A DNA stretch of 64,000 bases, from positions 1 through 64,000 of the forward strand of contig NZ_JARNTV010000002.1 of NCBI RefSeq assembly GCF_029433115.1. The letters are read 5' to 3'. Source of the DNA: Sphingomonas sp. AOB5 (GTDB taxonomy: Bacteria > Pseudomonadota > Alphaproteobacteria > Sphingomonadales > Sphingomonadaceae). Each line of letters opens with the position of its first letter. The first letter of the stretch is position 1. Below are positions 55,089 through 63,781 of this stretch, piece by piece. The translations under genes and the position numbers were made by a program. The notes below the pieces were generated by a model. It saw only the letters and a list, made by a program, of their open reading frames with translations, did not search any database and was not told the DNA's origin.

Positions 55089-56345
55089 ATGAAGCGGATC
55101 GCAACGAGTGTCGCCGCCGCGCTGATGCTTCAGGCTTGCGCGACGAATCCGCCGATGACCTCGACGCCCGCTGCCGCGCCACCCCATTCCAGCAGCACCG
55201 CACGCCAGCAGATTTCGGAAGCGCTCGAATCGGGCGATCGCGCACAGGTGACCCGGGGTGTGATCGACCTCGCGGCGATGGGCGGCGCGCTTTCCGATGC
55301 CAGTTTCGATCGCGTCACGCCGCTGCTCGATCCCGCCACGCTCGGCGATCCCCGCGCATGGTACGGGTTGCAGCCGTCCGCCGGGCTCGCGCAGTTGCGG
55401 AGCAGGTTTCACGATAATGCCCTGGTCGAGATGCCACCCGCCGCGGATCTGGTGGCAACGGTGCCTGCCGAGTACCGGCTGGTCGAAGGCATCGCATGGG
55501 ACGCTGCGCGCAAGAGGCTGTTCGTCAGTACCGTGATCGATGGCCGTCTCGCCTATCTCGAGAATGGCGCGTGGCACGAGGTCCAGATCGCATCGCCGCG
55601 TGGTGGGCTGTTCGGCATGTCGGTGGATAGGAAGCGCCGGCTGTTATGGATTGCCACCGGCGTGCTCGATCAGGTGGCGGTGACTGGTGAGCGGATGACG
55701 GGATTGATTGCGGTCGATCTCGATACGCTGAAGGTGGTTCGCCGCGTTCCCGTCACCGATCCCAAGCCCGGAATGGTCGGTGACCTTACAGTAGCCCCAG
55801 ACGGCACGGTGTTCGCCAGCAACAGCGTGTCGGGCGCGATCCATCGCTGCAGGCCCGGCTGCACCGAACTGGAAGCGCTGGTGCCCGCCGGGCGCTTCAA
55901 CAGCCCGCAGGGTCTGGCGCTCTCCCCGAGGGGCGACCGGCTGTACGTTGCCGACTATGATTCGGGGCTGTGGATGGTCGACACCACAACCGGCGCCGTT
56001 TCGCCCTTTCGCGTTGCCCAGCCCATCATGCTCGATGGCATCGACGGTCTGATAGCGGCACAAACTGGCGGCGCATTGATCGCGATCCAGAATGGCACGC
56101 GTCCGCGGCGCATCCTCAAACTCTATCCTTCGTCGCACCGCGGACCGGATACGCAGGTTACCGTGCTTCGCAGGCTTTCGCCCGAAGGGCCGGAACCGAC
56201 GCTCGGCACGCTGGTAGGCGGTTACCTCTATTATGTCGGCGATGCGCAGTGGGAGCGGTACGGACCCGCCGGCGCGATCAAGGATGGCCAGCCCGCGCGG
56301 GGCACGCCGATCTACCGGATCGCCGTGACCAATATCGCCACCTGA
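55089..56345 (+). CDS. Lipoprotein with SMP-30/gluconolactonase-like propeller
   Basis: The ATG at 55089 has GAGGGG upstream and gives 418 residues; the long open frame before it is antisense to the glycosyltransferase and not coding. The signal ends in LMLQACAT (lipobox). Beta-propeller blades appear as EGIAWDAARKRLFVST, GLFGMSVDRKRRLLWIAT, GDLTVAPDGTVFASNS and QGLALSPRGDRLYVADYDS. It resembles SMP-30/gluconolactonase-type propellers; whether it has lactonase activity is uncertain. Lipid-anchored, it faces the periplasm. Confidence 0.8.
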   Translation: MKRIATSVAAALMLQACATNPPMTSTPAAAPPHSSSTARQQISEALESGDRAQVTRGVIDLAAMGGALSDASFDRVTPLLDPATLGDPRAWYGLQPSAGLAQLRSRFHDNALVEMPPAADLVATVPAEYRLVEGIAWDAARKRLFVSTVIDGRLAYLENGAWHEVQIASPRGGLFGMSVDRKRRLLWIATGVLDQVAVTGERMTGLIAVDLDTLKVVRRVPVTDPKPGMVGDLTVAPDGTVFASNSVSGAIHRCRPGCTELEALVPAGRFNSPQGLALSPRGDRLYVADYDSGLWMVDTTTGAVSPFRVAQPIMLDGIDGLIAAQTGGALIAIQNGTRPRRILKLYPSSHRGPDTQVTVLRRLSPEGPEPTLGTLVGGYLYYVGDAQWERYGPAGAIKDGQPARGTPIYRIAVTNIAT

Positions 56346-56405
56346 GTGCTTGCCCGTTCGCGCAACTAAGCTATCGTGCCGCGCAAAGGTGTAAGGGGAA
56401 TTGTC

Positions 56406-56882
56406 ATGAAGTGGTTGATTGCGCTCGCATTTGCGTCGGTCGTTCCGGTCGCGGCCCAGGCCCAGGTCAAGGAAATGCCGATGGAGACCGTCGGCGCATG
56501 GAAGGTCAGCGGCAAGGGCGGCGACTGTCTGGTCGGGTTCATGACGCCGCAGGGCATGCTGATGATCGCTTCGCCCGCCACCACCGGCGAGAATCAGGGC
56601 GGCATGATGATCGCCAAGCCCGGCCTGACCGTGGCCGACGGCCCGGGTCAGCCGCTGCAGCTCTCGGGTCCGCCGACCATGGCCGGCGAGCGTCGCGCGA
56701 TCGGTTATAGCGATATGCCGGGCTATTGGCTGTCGTTCCCTGCCGCGACCACCATCGATGCATTTCCGGACAGCTGGCGCTTCAAGGTGACCAAGGATGG
56801 CGCCACCGTCGTCGACCTGAATGTCACCGGTTTTGTGGCTGCCCGCGCTGCGCTGCGCCGCTGCGTTCAGCAGACCAGCTAA
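56406..56882 (+). CDS. Hypothetical secreted protein
   Basis: The ATG at 56406 follows AAGGGGAATTGTC and gives 158 residues with a signal peptide (WLIALAFASVVPVAAQAQ). Two cysteines (GDCLVGF and RRCVQQ) bracket a beta-rich domain with MIASPATTGENQGG and IGYSDMPGYWLSFPAATT. The family is not recognised. A very strong terminator follows it, isolating it from the nuo operon. Confidence 0.7.
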   Translation: MKWLIALAFASVVPVAAQAQVKEMPMETVGAWKVSGKGGDCLVGFMTPQGMLMIASPATTGENQGGMMIAKPGLTVADGPGQPLQLSGPPTMAGERRAIGYSDMPGYWLSFPAATTIDAFPDSWRFKVTKDGATVVDLNVTGFVAARAALRRCVQQTS

Positions 56883-56900
56883 AGCGCTTTTCGGCTTTTG

Positions 56901-56938
56901 CGATCCGTGCCGCGCGACGATGCGGCACGGATCGTTTT
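56901..56938 (+). terminator. Strong rho-independent terminator before the nuo operon
   Basis: CGATCCGTGCCGC (56901-56913) pairs perfectly over 13 bases with GCGGCACGGATCG (56922-56934) around an 8-base loop, followed by TTTT. Confidence 0.93.
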
Positions 56939-56959
56939 GGGCTGCGTATCTGCACTCCA

Positions 56960-56978
56960 ATTGCGAGTCATTCTCACT
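56960..56978. promoter_or_regulatory. Fur-box-like site upstream of nuoA
   Basis: The reverse complement reads AGTGAGAATGACTCGCAAT, close to the GAGAATGATTCTCA / GAATGATTCGCA form of proteobacterial Fur boxes. It lies 71 bases before nuoA, where it could repress an iron-costly operon when iron is low. A hairpin CCCCG...CGGGG follows at about 56980-57001. The match is by eye. Confidence 0.45.
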
Positions 56979-57049
56979 CCCCGAGGCGTTGCTTCGCGGG
57001 GCAGGGAGTCCTAAAGCCCACGTCAGATTCCGCACTCGCGAGATGAGCT

Positions 57050-57436
57050 TTGATCGATCTAATCGAATATCTGCCGATCCTGCTGTTCCTCGGCGTCGCG
57101 ATCGTGCTTTCCAGCGCGTTCGTCTTTCTGCCGATGGCCGTCAGCCGCCTGACCGGCTCGCACAAGCCGACGCCCGAGAAGCTGACTGAATATGAGTGCG
57201 GTTTCCCCGCGTTCGAGGACAGCCGCAGCCAGTTCGACGTTCGCTTCTATCTCGTCGCGATCCTCTTCATCATCTTCGATCTCGAAGCCGCCTTCCTGTT
57301 TCCGTGGGCGGTCACGGTGTTCAAGCTGGGCGCTTCGGCCAGCTGGGTCGCCTGGACCTCGATGATGATCTTCATTGCCGAGCTGGCGCTCGGTCTCGTC
57401 TACGCCTGGAAAGTGGGAGCCCTGGATTGGGAGTAG
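57050..57436 (+). CDS. nuoA: NADH-quinone oxidoreductase subunit A
   Basis: A TTG at 57050 (reading [18 protein letters not shown]) gives 128 residues with three membrane helices. [20 protein letters not shown] and [20 protein letters not shown] are the conserved loop and second helix of complex I subunit A. No ATG gives the right start. It overlaps nuoB by ten bases. Confidence 0.95.
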   Translation: MIDLIEYLPILLFLGVAIVLSSAFVFLPMAVSRLTGSHKPTPEKLTEYECGFPAFEDSRSQFDVRFYLVAILFIIFDLEAAFLFPWAVTVFKLGASASWVAWTSMMIFIAELALGLVYAWKVGALDWE

Positions 57437-57966
57437 ATCTTACGCAGGCGCCGCCGCCGGGAACCCTCCCGGACGTCGCGTTCCTGAACGACATCAATGC
57501 CGAGCTGGGTGACAAGGGCTTCCTGGTCACTTCGACCGAGGAGCTGTTCCAGTGGGCGCGTACCGGCTCGCTGTGGTGGATGACCTTCGGCCTGGCGTGC
57601 TGCGCGGTGGAGATGATCCACGTCAACATGCCGCGCTACGACATGGAGCGTTTCGGCGCCGCCCCGCGCGCGTCTCCGCGCCAGTCGGACGTGATGATTG
57701 TGGCCGGCACGCTGTGCAACAAGATGGCCCCGGCGCTGCGTCGCGTGTACGACCAGATGTCCGAGCCCAAGTACGTGATCTCGATGGGATCGTGCGCGAA
57801 CGGCGGCGGCTATTACCATTACAGCTACAGCGTCGTGCGCGGCTGCGACCGGATCGTGCCCGTGGACATCTATGTTCCCGGCTGCCCGCCGACCGCCGAG
57901 GCGCTGCTGTACGGCATCATGCAGCTCCAGCGTAAGATCCGCCGCACCGGGACGATCGAACGGTGA
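57427..57966 (+). CDS. nuoB: NADH-quinone oxidoreductase subunit B
   Basis: A TTG start at 57427 inside the end of nuoA gives 179 residues. The N2 iron-sulfur cluster ligands are in [20 protein letters not shown] and [11 protein letters not shown]. It forms the junction that passes electrons to quinone together with NuoD. Its TGA overlaps the nuoC GTG. Confidence 0.96.
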   Translation: MGVDLTQAPPPGTLPDVAFLNDINAELGDKGFLVTSTEELFQWARTGSLWWMTFGLACCAVEMIHVNMPRYDMERFGAAPRASPRQSDVMIVAGTLCNKMAPALRRVYDQMSEPKYVISMGSCANGGGYYHYSYSVVRGCDRIVPVDIYVPGCPPTAEALLYGIMQLQRKIRRTGTIER

Positions 57967-58820
57967 GCGTGGTGAAGACCTCTGCTCCCCGTTACGCCTC
58001 GAACGAGGGCGTGATCGACGCGGCCAAGGCTGCGCTCGGTGATATGCTGATCGAGGCGACCGATCTGGTCGGCGAGGTGAACCTGACGGTCGAGCGTACG
58101 CGCCTGATCGAGGCGATGATCGCGCTGCGCGACACCAAGGGCCTCGAATATCAGCAGTGCATGGAGATCGCCGGGGTCGACTATCTCGACCGGGCCGATC
58201 GGTTCGACGTCTGCTACATGCTGCTCTCGCTCACCCGGAACCACCGGCTGCGCGTGCGCGTGACCACCGACGAGGTGAAGCCGGTGCCGTCGGTGACGGG
58301 CATCTGGCCGGTCGCGGGCTGGCTCGAGCGCGAAGTGTACGACATGTACGGCGTGCTGTTCTCGGGCAACACCGATCTGCGCCGCATCCTGACCGATTAC
58401 GGTTTCCAGGGGCATCCGCAGCGCAAGGACTTCCCGCTGACCGGCTATGTCGAGCTGCGCTATTCGGAAGAAGCCAAGCGCGTGGTCTATGAGCCGGTCC
58501 AGCTGGCACAGGACTTCCGCAATTTCGACTTCATGAGCCCGTGGGAAGGGGCGGAATATATCCTCCCCGGCGACGAGAAGTACGTCGCGCCCACACCGCC
58601 GGCACCGCCGCCCGCGCCGCCTGCAGCAGCTCCCGCCAAGGCCGAGCCTGCGCCCAAGGTGACCAAACCGCGCGCGAAGACGCCCAAGACCAGCGACGGC
58701 CCGGCCGATACCGGTATCGGCAAGGCGAGTCCGCATGCAGGCCCCAAGCCGGCCGATCCGGATGTGGTGAAGACGCCGCGCAAGCCGCGTGCGAAGAAGG
58801 CAGGGCCGGACAATGGCTGA
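57963..58820 (+). CDS. nuoC: NADH-quinone oxidoreductase subunit C with Lys/Pro/Ala-rich tail
   Basis: The GTG at 57963 overlaps nuoB and gives 285 residues. The NuoC fold is clear ([40 protein letters not shown]). After about residue 205 a low-complexity tail follows ([17 protein letters not shown], then [12 protein letters not shown] and a basic [12 protein letters not shown] end), about 80 residues longer than the core. It is a peripheral subunit contacting NuoD. The nuoD ATG begins before its stop codon. Confidence 0.94.
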   Translation: MSVVKTSAPRYASNEGVIDAAKAALGDMLIEATDLVGEVNLTVERTRLIEAMIALRDTKGLEYQQCMEIAGVDYLDRADRFDVCYMLLSLTRNHRLRVRVTTDEVKPVPSVTGIWPVAGWLEREVYDMYGVLFSGNTDLRRILTDYGFQGHPQRKDFPLTGYVELRYSEEAKRVVYEPVQLAQDFRNFDFMSPWEGAEYILPGDEKYVAPTPPAPPPAPPAAAPAKAEPAPKVTKPRAKTPKTSDGPADTGIGKASPHAGPKPADPDVVKTPRKPRAKKAGPDNG

Positions 58821-60048
58821 GTATCTGGACGAACTGGAAGGCGTCACCGACGCCGGCAAGCCGGAAGCCGGCGATGTCGAAATCAAGAACTACACGATCA
58901 ATTTCGGCCCGCAGCATCCCGCGGCGCACGGCGTGCTGCGCCTCGTCATGGAGCTGGATGGCGAAATCGTCGAGCGGCTCGACCCGCATGTCGGTCTGCT
59001 CCATCGCGGCACCGAGAAGCTGATCGAGTACAAGACCTATTCGCAGGCGCTGCCTTACTTCGATCGCCTCGACTATTGCTCGCCGCTGGGCATGGAGCAC
59101 AGCTATGTGCTGGCGGTCGAGAAGCTGCTCGATCTCGAAGTGCCGCTGCGAGCGCAATATCTGCGCGTGTTCTTCGCCGAGCTGACCCGCATCTGCAATC
59201 ACATGCTGAATCTCGGTTCGCACGTGATGGACGTCGGCGCGATGACGCCGAACCTGTGGATGTTCGAGATCCGCGAGGATTGCCTGAACTTCTTCGAGCG
59301 CGTGTCGGGCGCGCGCATGCACTCCAACTATTTCCGCGTCGGCGGCGTCCATCAGGATGCGCCGGTCAAGCTGCTGGCCGATATCGGCGACTGGCTCGAC
59401 ACGCGTCTGCCCAAGCTGTTCGGCGATGCGATCAGCCTGGTTGCCGAGAACCGCATCTTCAAGCAGCGCAATGTCGATATCGCGGTGGTGAGCCGCGAGG
59501 ACGCGATCAAATGGGGCTTTTCCGGCCCGATGATCCGCGGCGCGGGCATCCCCTGGGATATCCGCAAGTCGCAGCCCTATGACGTGTACGACCGGATGGA
59601 TTTCGAGATCCCCGTCGGCACCCGCGGCGATTGCTATGACCGGTTCATGGTTCGCGTCGAGGAAGTCTATCAGTCCGCGCGCATCATGAAGCAGTGCCTG
59701 GCCGAAATGCCCGAAGGCCCGATCATGACGCTCGACCGCAAGGTCGGCCCGCCCAAGCGCGGCGAGATGAAACAGTCGATGGAAGCGCTGATCCATCACT
59801 TCAAGCTGTATTCGGAAGGCTATCACGTTCCCGCGGGCGAGGTTTACGTGGCCACCGAAAGCCCGAAGGGCGAGTTCGGCGTCTATCTGGTCAGCGACGG
59901 CAGCAACAAGCCGTACCGCTGCAAGATCCGCCCGACCGCGTTCAGCCACCTCCAGGCGATGGACTTCATGTCGCGCGGCCACATGCTGGCGGACACGACG
60001 GCCATTCTGGGTGCGCTCGATATCGTATTCGGGGAGTGCGACCGGTGA
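58813..60048 (+). CDS. nuoD: NADH-quinone oxidoreductase subunit D
   Basis: Start at ATG 58813, eight bases inside nuoC, 411 residues. [20 protein letters not shown] and the C-terminal [20 protein letters not shown] surround the quinone-binding cavity. The protein is the 49-kDa-type subunit of complex I, related to hydrogenase large subunits without the metal cysteines. Its TGA overlaps the GTG of a small membrane-protein gene. Confidence 0.97.
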   Translation: MAEYLDELEGVTDAGKPEAGDVEIKNYTINFGPQHPAAHGVLRLVMELDGEIVERLDPHVGLLHRGTEKLIEYKTYSQALPYFDRLDYCSPLGMEHSYVLAVEKLLDLEVPLRAQYLRVFFAELTRICNHMLNLGSHVMDVGAMTPNLWMFEIREDCLNFFERVSGARMHSNYFRVGGVHQDAPVKLLADIGDWLDTRLPKLFGDAISLVAENRIFKQRNVDIAVVSREDAIKWGFSGPMIRGAGIPWDIRKSQPYDVYDRMDFEIPVGTRGDCYDRFMVRVEEVYQSARIMKQCLAEMPEGPIMTLDRKVGPPKRGEMKQSMEALIHHFKLYSEGYHVPAGEVYVATESPKGEFGVYLVSDGSNKPYRCKIRPTAFSHLQAMDFMSRGHMLADTTAILGALDIVFGECDR

Positions 60049-60233
60049 AGTGGCTCATGCTCCTTTCTGCCATCGTCATTGTCGCGGTTACGACTTTCTA
60101 TCTGCTCGAACTAACTGGCATGGAAGTCTTTGCCGCCCTGCCTTTCGTGGCGGGTTGCTGGCTGATCGTGTTGGTTCAGCGGCTTGAGCGGAAAGATAGT
60201 GAAGCAGGCATGCGGAGTGCGACCGGTGAGTGA
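60045..60233 (+). CDS. Small membrane protein inserted after nuoD
   Basis: A GTG overlapping the nuoD stop gives 62 residues with two hydrophobic segments ([19 protein letters not shown] and [17 protein letters not shown]) and a basic tail (QRLERKDSE). It is not a core complex I subunit. It is translationally coupled to nuoD and to the next gene, so it is made with the complex; a role in assembly or stability is only inferred. Confidence 0.75.
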   Translation: MKWLMLLSAIVIVAVTTFYLLELTGMEVFAALPFVAGCWLIVLVQRLERKDSEAGMRSATGE

Positions 60234-60561
60234 TCGCATCGCCCTGATCGACACGCTGATGGCGCATTACAACGCGCTCGATGCGGACGCCTATGCCGAG
60301 ATGTTCGCCGAGGGCGGCAGCGAAGCCATGTATCGCGGCGACGTGGTGCGTGAAGGCCGCGAAGGCGTGCGTTCGGGCATGAAGGCGGTGTTCGCTGAAT
60401 TCCCCGAGAACCGCGCCGACGTGCTCCAGAAATTCCAGCTGGGCGACCGCGTCGTGCTGCACGAGCGGGTTTACCGCTCCAGCACCGCCGAGCCGTTCGA
60501 CGTGATGACCGTCTATTCGTTCGACGGCGATCTGGTTGAGCGGGTGGAGTTCATCCGGTGA
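60226..60561 (+). CDS. NTF2-like (SnoaL-type) protein in the nuo operon
   Basis: The GTG at 60226 overlaps the preceding gene and gives 111 residues. The helix-then-sheet plan ([54 protein letters not shown]) is the NTF2/SnoaL cone fold used by small isomerases and by many non-catalytic binders. Nothing in it is known for complex I. It ends in an overlap with the next gene. Confidence 0.8.
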   Translation: MSDRIALIDTLMAHYNALDADAYAEMFAEGGSEAMYRGDVVREGREGVRSGMKAVFAEFPENRADVLQKFQLGDRVVLHERVYRSSTAEPFDVMTVYSFDGDLVERVEFIR

Positions 60562-60770
60562 AGACGCTGGTCTCCTTCATGGGCCATTTCGCTGGCCAGT
60601 TGCTCGCGGTGCCGCTGGTGGTGCTGGCGTTCGTGCTGCTGAGCGAGATGTCCTACGGCGCTATCCTCGCGATGGCTGTCGCCTATGTCCTGTTGCTTGG
60701 CTTTTTCGGGATGCGCGTGCTGCGCAGGAAAGCGAAGCCGAGCGTGACGAACGAGATTGTGAATGGCTGA
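60558..60770 (+). CDS. Small two-helix membrane protein before nuoE
   Basis: A GTG at 60558 gives 70 residues with two membrane helices (FAGQLLAVPLVVLAFVLL and AILAMAVAYVLLLGFFGM) and a basic tail (RVLRRKAKPS). Both ends overlap neighbours, so its expression is locked to nuoD-nuoE. The family is unknown. Confidence 0.75.
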   Translation: MKTLVSFMGHFAGQLLAVPLVVLAFVLLSEMSYGAILAMAVAYVLLLGFFGMRVLRRKAKPSVTNEIVNG

Positions 60771-61431
60771 GAAACCCCCTCTCGAAGATACCCCCGAACT
60801 GCGCGCTCGCTGGGGCGGGTTTGCGTGGAATGCGGCAAATGTCGCCAAGACGCAGGAAATCTTGTCGCGCTATCCGGCTGGCCGTCAGCAGTCGTGCACG
60901 ATCCCGTTCCTAGATCTGGCCCAGCGTCAGGTCGGTGCGGAGACCGATACGCAGGGCTGGCTGCCGATCCCGGTGATCGAGTTCGTCGCGCGCGAACTCT
61001 CGCTGCCGGTGATCCGCGTGCTCGAGGTCGCCAGCTTCTACACGATGTTCAATCTGCACCCGGTGGGCAAGTTCCACGTCCAGGTGTGCGGCACGACGCC
61101 GTGCATGCTGCGCGGGTCGGACGATGTGATGGCAGCGTGCAAGGCGCGCGGCATGAAGAAGGGCCACACCACCGAGGACGGCATGTTCACGCTGACCGAG
61201 GTCGAGTGCATGGGCAATTGCTCGTCCGCGCCGATGGTCCAGATCAACGACGATAATTTCGAGGATCTGGATTATGATCGCACCATCGCGATCCTCGATG
61301 CGCTGGCGAAGGGCGAAAGCCCCAAGGCCGGAACGCAGGAACCGGGCCGGCACACGGTAGAGCCGGTCGGCGGCGCGACCACGCTGAAGGAAATGGTGAG
61401 CGCCAATCACGATTACCGGGGAGAATGGTAA
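60763..61431 (+). CDS. nuoE: NADH-quinone oxidoreductase subunit E
   Basis: This 222-residue thioredoxin-like [2Fe-2S] protein has cysteine ligands in VQVCGTTPCMLRG and VECMGNCSSAP. The SFYTMFNLHPVGKFHVQVC stretch is typical of NuoE. It sits at the tip of the NADH module with NuoF. A C-terminal extension after about residue 170 (AKGESPKAGTQEPGR onward) is longer than in Escherichia coli NuoE. Confidence 0.95.
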   Translation: MAEKPPLEDTPELRARWGGFAWNAANVAKTQEILSRYPAGRQQSCTIPFLDLAQRQVGAETDTQGWLPIPVIEFVARELSLPVIRVLEVASFYTMFNLHPVGKFHVQVCGTTPCMLRGSDDVMAACKARGMKKGHTTEDGMFTLTEVECMGNCSSAPMVQINDDNFEDLDYDRTIAILDALAKGESPKAGTQEPGRHTVEPVGGATTLKEMVSANHDYRGEW

Positions 61432-61598
61432 TGAGCGGCGACAACAAGAACCTGATCGTCACGATCCTCGCCATCATCGGCGGCCTCGTCGTGCTGGGCT
61501 GGGTGCTGCGCGTGACCTTCGCGCTGCTCGGGCCGCTGCTGCTGATCGGCCTCGCAGTCGCGGTCTACCTGATCTTCTTCAAGGACAAGGGACGATGA
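61431..61598 (+). CDS. Small membrane protein after nuoE
   Basis: A 55-residue product starting at the base where the nuoE stop ends. Two helices (LIVTILAIIGGLVVLGWVL and LLGPLLLIGLAVAVYLIFF) and a basic end (KDKGR). Its TGA overlaps the next ATG (ATGA). Confidence 0.75.
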   Translation: MSGDNKNLIVTILAIIGGLVVLGWVLRVTFALLGPLLLIGLAVAVYLIFFKDKGR

Positions 61599-61696
61599 AC
61601 GGCGCCGTCTGGTTCGCGCTGATCGCGGTGTTCATGGGATCGTTCGTGGCGATTTACGCGTCCACGCAGGCGAAGAAGAAGGGGGGCGGCGAATGA
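61595..61696 (+). CDS. Very small single-helix membrane protein
   Basis: Only 33 residues: one membrane helix (VWFALIAVFMGSFVAIYAS) and a basic tail ([10 protein letters not shown]). Start and stop both overlap neighbours with ATGA junctions, which argues that it is translated. Small single-helix proteins of this size often stabilise membrane complexes. Confidence 0.6.
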   Translation: MNGAVWFALIAVFMGSFVAIYASTQAKKKGGGE

Positions 61697-61866
61697 CGTC
61701 GAAGCCCGTCAAGCTTGGCGTGCCGGTTGTGGGCGTCATCTTCCTCGCGCTGGCCTGCCTCAAATTCTTCCAGGGTGATGCCTGGGTGGTCTGGGCCATT
61801 CTGGGCTTCCTGTTCGGCGGCTTCGGCATCTTCAACCTGAACCGGTCGGAAGGGAACCAGGCGTGA
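61693..61866 (+). CDS. Small two-helix membrane protein before nuoF
   Basis: A 57-residue product with helices [18 protein letters not shown] and [19 protein letters not shown] and a polar tail. It overlaps its neighbours on both sides (ATGA at its start, GTGA with nuoF). Its function is unknown. Confidence 0.75.
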   Translation: MTSKPVKLGVPVVGVIFLALACLKFFQGDAWVVWAILGFLFGGFGIFNLNRSEGNQA

Positions 61867-63170
61867 GCCTCGCTGACAAGGATCGCATCTTCACCAATCT
61901 GTACGGCTTCCAGTCCTGGGGACTGAAGGCCGCGATGAAGCGTGGCGACTGGGACAAGACCAAGGCGCTGATGCAGCTCGGTCAGGATCCGATCATCGAC
62001 AAGGTCAAGGCGTCCGGCCTGCGCGGCCGCGGCGGGGCAGGGTTCCCCACCGGCATGAAGTGGAGCTTCATGCCCAAGGAACCGCGCCCGGACCGTCCCA
62101 ACTTCCTCGTCATCAATGCCGACGAGTCAGAGCCGGGTTCGTGCAAGGACCGCGAGATCATCCGCCACGATCCGCACAAGCTGATCGAAGGCGCGCTGAT
62201 CGCCGGCTTCGCGATGCGTGCACGTGCTGCGTACATCTACATTCGCGGCGAATATATCCGCGAGGCCGAGACGCTGCAGGCTGCGGTCTACGAAGCCTAT
62301 GAAGCCGGCCTGATCGGCAAGAATGCGTGCAAGTCGGGCTATGACTTCGACGTCGTCGTCCATCGCGGCGCGGGCGCCTATATCTGCGGCGAAGAGACCG
62401 CGATGCTCGAAAGCCTCGAGGGCAAGAAGGGCCAGCCGCGCCTGAAGCCGCCATTCCCGGCAGGCGCCGGCCTCTATGGCTGCCCGACCACGGTCAACAA
62501 TGTGGAATCGATCGCGGTCGTCCCGACGATCCTGCGCCGCTCGCCCGAATGGTTCGCCAGCTTCGGCGCCGAGGGCAATCGCGGGACCAAGCTGTTCCAG
62601 ATCAGCGGTCACGTCGACAAGCCGTGCGTGGTCGAGGAAGAGATGAGCATTCCCTTCCGCGAGCTGATCGAAAAGCATTGCGGCGGCATTCGCGGCGGCT
62701 GGGACAATCTGCTCGCGGTGATCCCGGGCGGCTCGTCGGTGCCGCTGGTGCCTGCGGCCGAGATCATCGACTGCCCGATGGACTTCGACGGCCTGAAGAA
62801 GGTCGGATCGGGCCTGGGCACCGCCGCGATCATCGTGATGGACAAGTCCACCGATATCGTCCGCGCGATCAGCCGGATCAGTTATTTCTACAAGCATGAG
62901 AGTTGCGGCCAGTGCACCCCGTGCCGTGAAGGTACGGGCTGGATGTGGCGTGTCATGGAACGTCTGCGCACCGGCGATGCCGATGTCAGCGAGATCGACA
63001 CGCTCCACCAGGTTACCAAGCAGGTGGAAGGGCACACGATCTGCGCGCTGGGCGATGCCGCCGCCTGGCCGATCCAGGGCCTGATCCGCCATTTCCGACC
63101 TGAGCTGGAACGCCGCATTGCCGAACGCAATGGCGGTGGCGACGCTCCCATGATGGAGGCTGCAGAATGA
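61863..63170 (+). CDS. nuoF: NADH-quinone oxidoreductase subunit F
   Basis: The GTG at 61863 gives 435 residues. The FMN/NADH-binding region is [18 protein letters not shown] with the [15 protein letters not shown] loop; the N3 [4Fe-4S] ligands are in [15 protein letters not shown] and [13 protein letters not shown] is oxidised here. Downstream, nuoG would be expected, but two secreted-protein genes come first. Confidence 0.97.
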   Translation: MSLADKDRIFTNLYGFQSWGLKAAMKRGDWDKTKALMQLGQDPIIDKVKASGLRGRGGAGFPTGMKWSFMPKEPRPDRPNFLVINADESEPGSCKDREIIRHDPHKLIEGALIAGFAMRARAAYIYIRGEYIREAETLQAAVYEAYEAGLIGKNACKSGYDFDVVVHRGAGAYICGEETAMLESLEGKKGQPRLKPPFPAGAGLYGCPTTVNNVESIAVVPTILRRSPEWFASFGAEGNRGTKLFQISGHVDKPCVVEEEMSIPFRELIEKHCGGIRGGWDNLLAVIPGGSSVPLVPAAEIIDCPMDFDGLKKVGSGLGTAAIIVMDKSTDIVRAISRISYFYKHESCGQCTPCREGTGWMWRVMERLRTGDADVSEIDTLHQVTKQVEGHTICALGDAAAWPIQGLIRHFRPELERRIAERNGGGDAPMMEAAE

Positions 63171-63781
63171 TTGCTCTTCTCGCTTCTCTGGCGCTGATGA
63201 CCGCGCCGCAACAGGGGAACCGTGTTCCCGTCGCCACCGAAAGCGCCGTGGAATCGACCCAGGCGTTCGTCGCCTGCGCCGCGAACGACCTGACTCTGGT
63301 GCAGGGGCTGTTCGGCGCCATGCCCGGCACGTCGGGCGAGAGCGATGCGATCGCTGCGCTGCTCAGCAAGGGTTGCCGCACCATGGGCGATTTCGCGGTC
63401 GATCCGGCCACGGTTCGCGGCTCGATGGCCGAGGCGTTGTTCGAGCGCGACTACGGCACGCTCGATGGCGCAGCGCGTCCGGGCAAGGTTTCGATGTTCA
63501 CCATGCCGATGCCGGGCAGCTATCAGTCTCTCTATCCGCGCACCCGTTACGCGATCGGCATGCTCGCTTATGGCGATTGCATCGTTCAGGCCGCACCGAA
63601 GGAGTCGGTCGCGATGATGCTGACCGCGCCAGGTTCGTCGAATGAGCGGACCGCCTTCAGCGCACTGGCACCGGTCATGGGCGAATGCCTCAACGATGGC
63701 GACAAGATCACCTTCACCCGCACCCAGCTGCGCGGCGTGATCGCAGAGGCCGCCTATCGCAAGGCGTCCGGTTCGAAGTGA
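63167..63781 (+). CDS. Secreted protein with paired cysteines, paralogue 1
   Basis: The ATG overlaps the nuoF stop (ATGA) and gives 204 residues. A short hydrophobic start ([16 protein letters not shown]) suggests export. It has four or five cysteines ([30 protein letters not shown]) and an [20 protein letters not shown] block that recurs in the next gene. The family is unknown; it is co-translated with complex I although it should leave the cytoplasm. Confidence 0.75.
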   Translation: MIALLASLALMTAPQQGNRVPVATESAVESTQAFVACAANDLTLVQGLFGAMPGTSGESDAIAALLSKGCRTMGDFAVDPATVRGSMAEALFERDYGTLDGAARPGKVSMFTMPMPGSYQSLYPRTRYAIGMLAYGDCIVQAAPKESVAMMLTAPGSSNERTAFSALAPVMGECLNDGDKITFTRTQLRGVIAEAAYRKASGSK

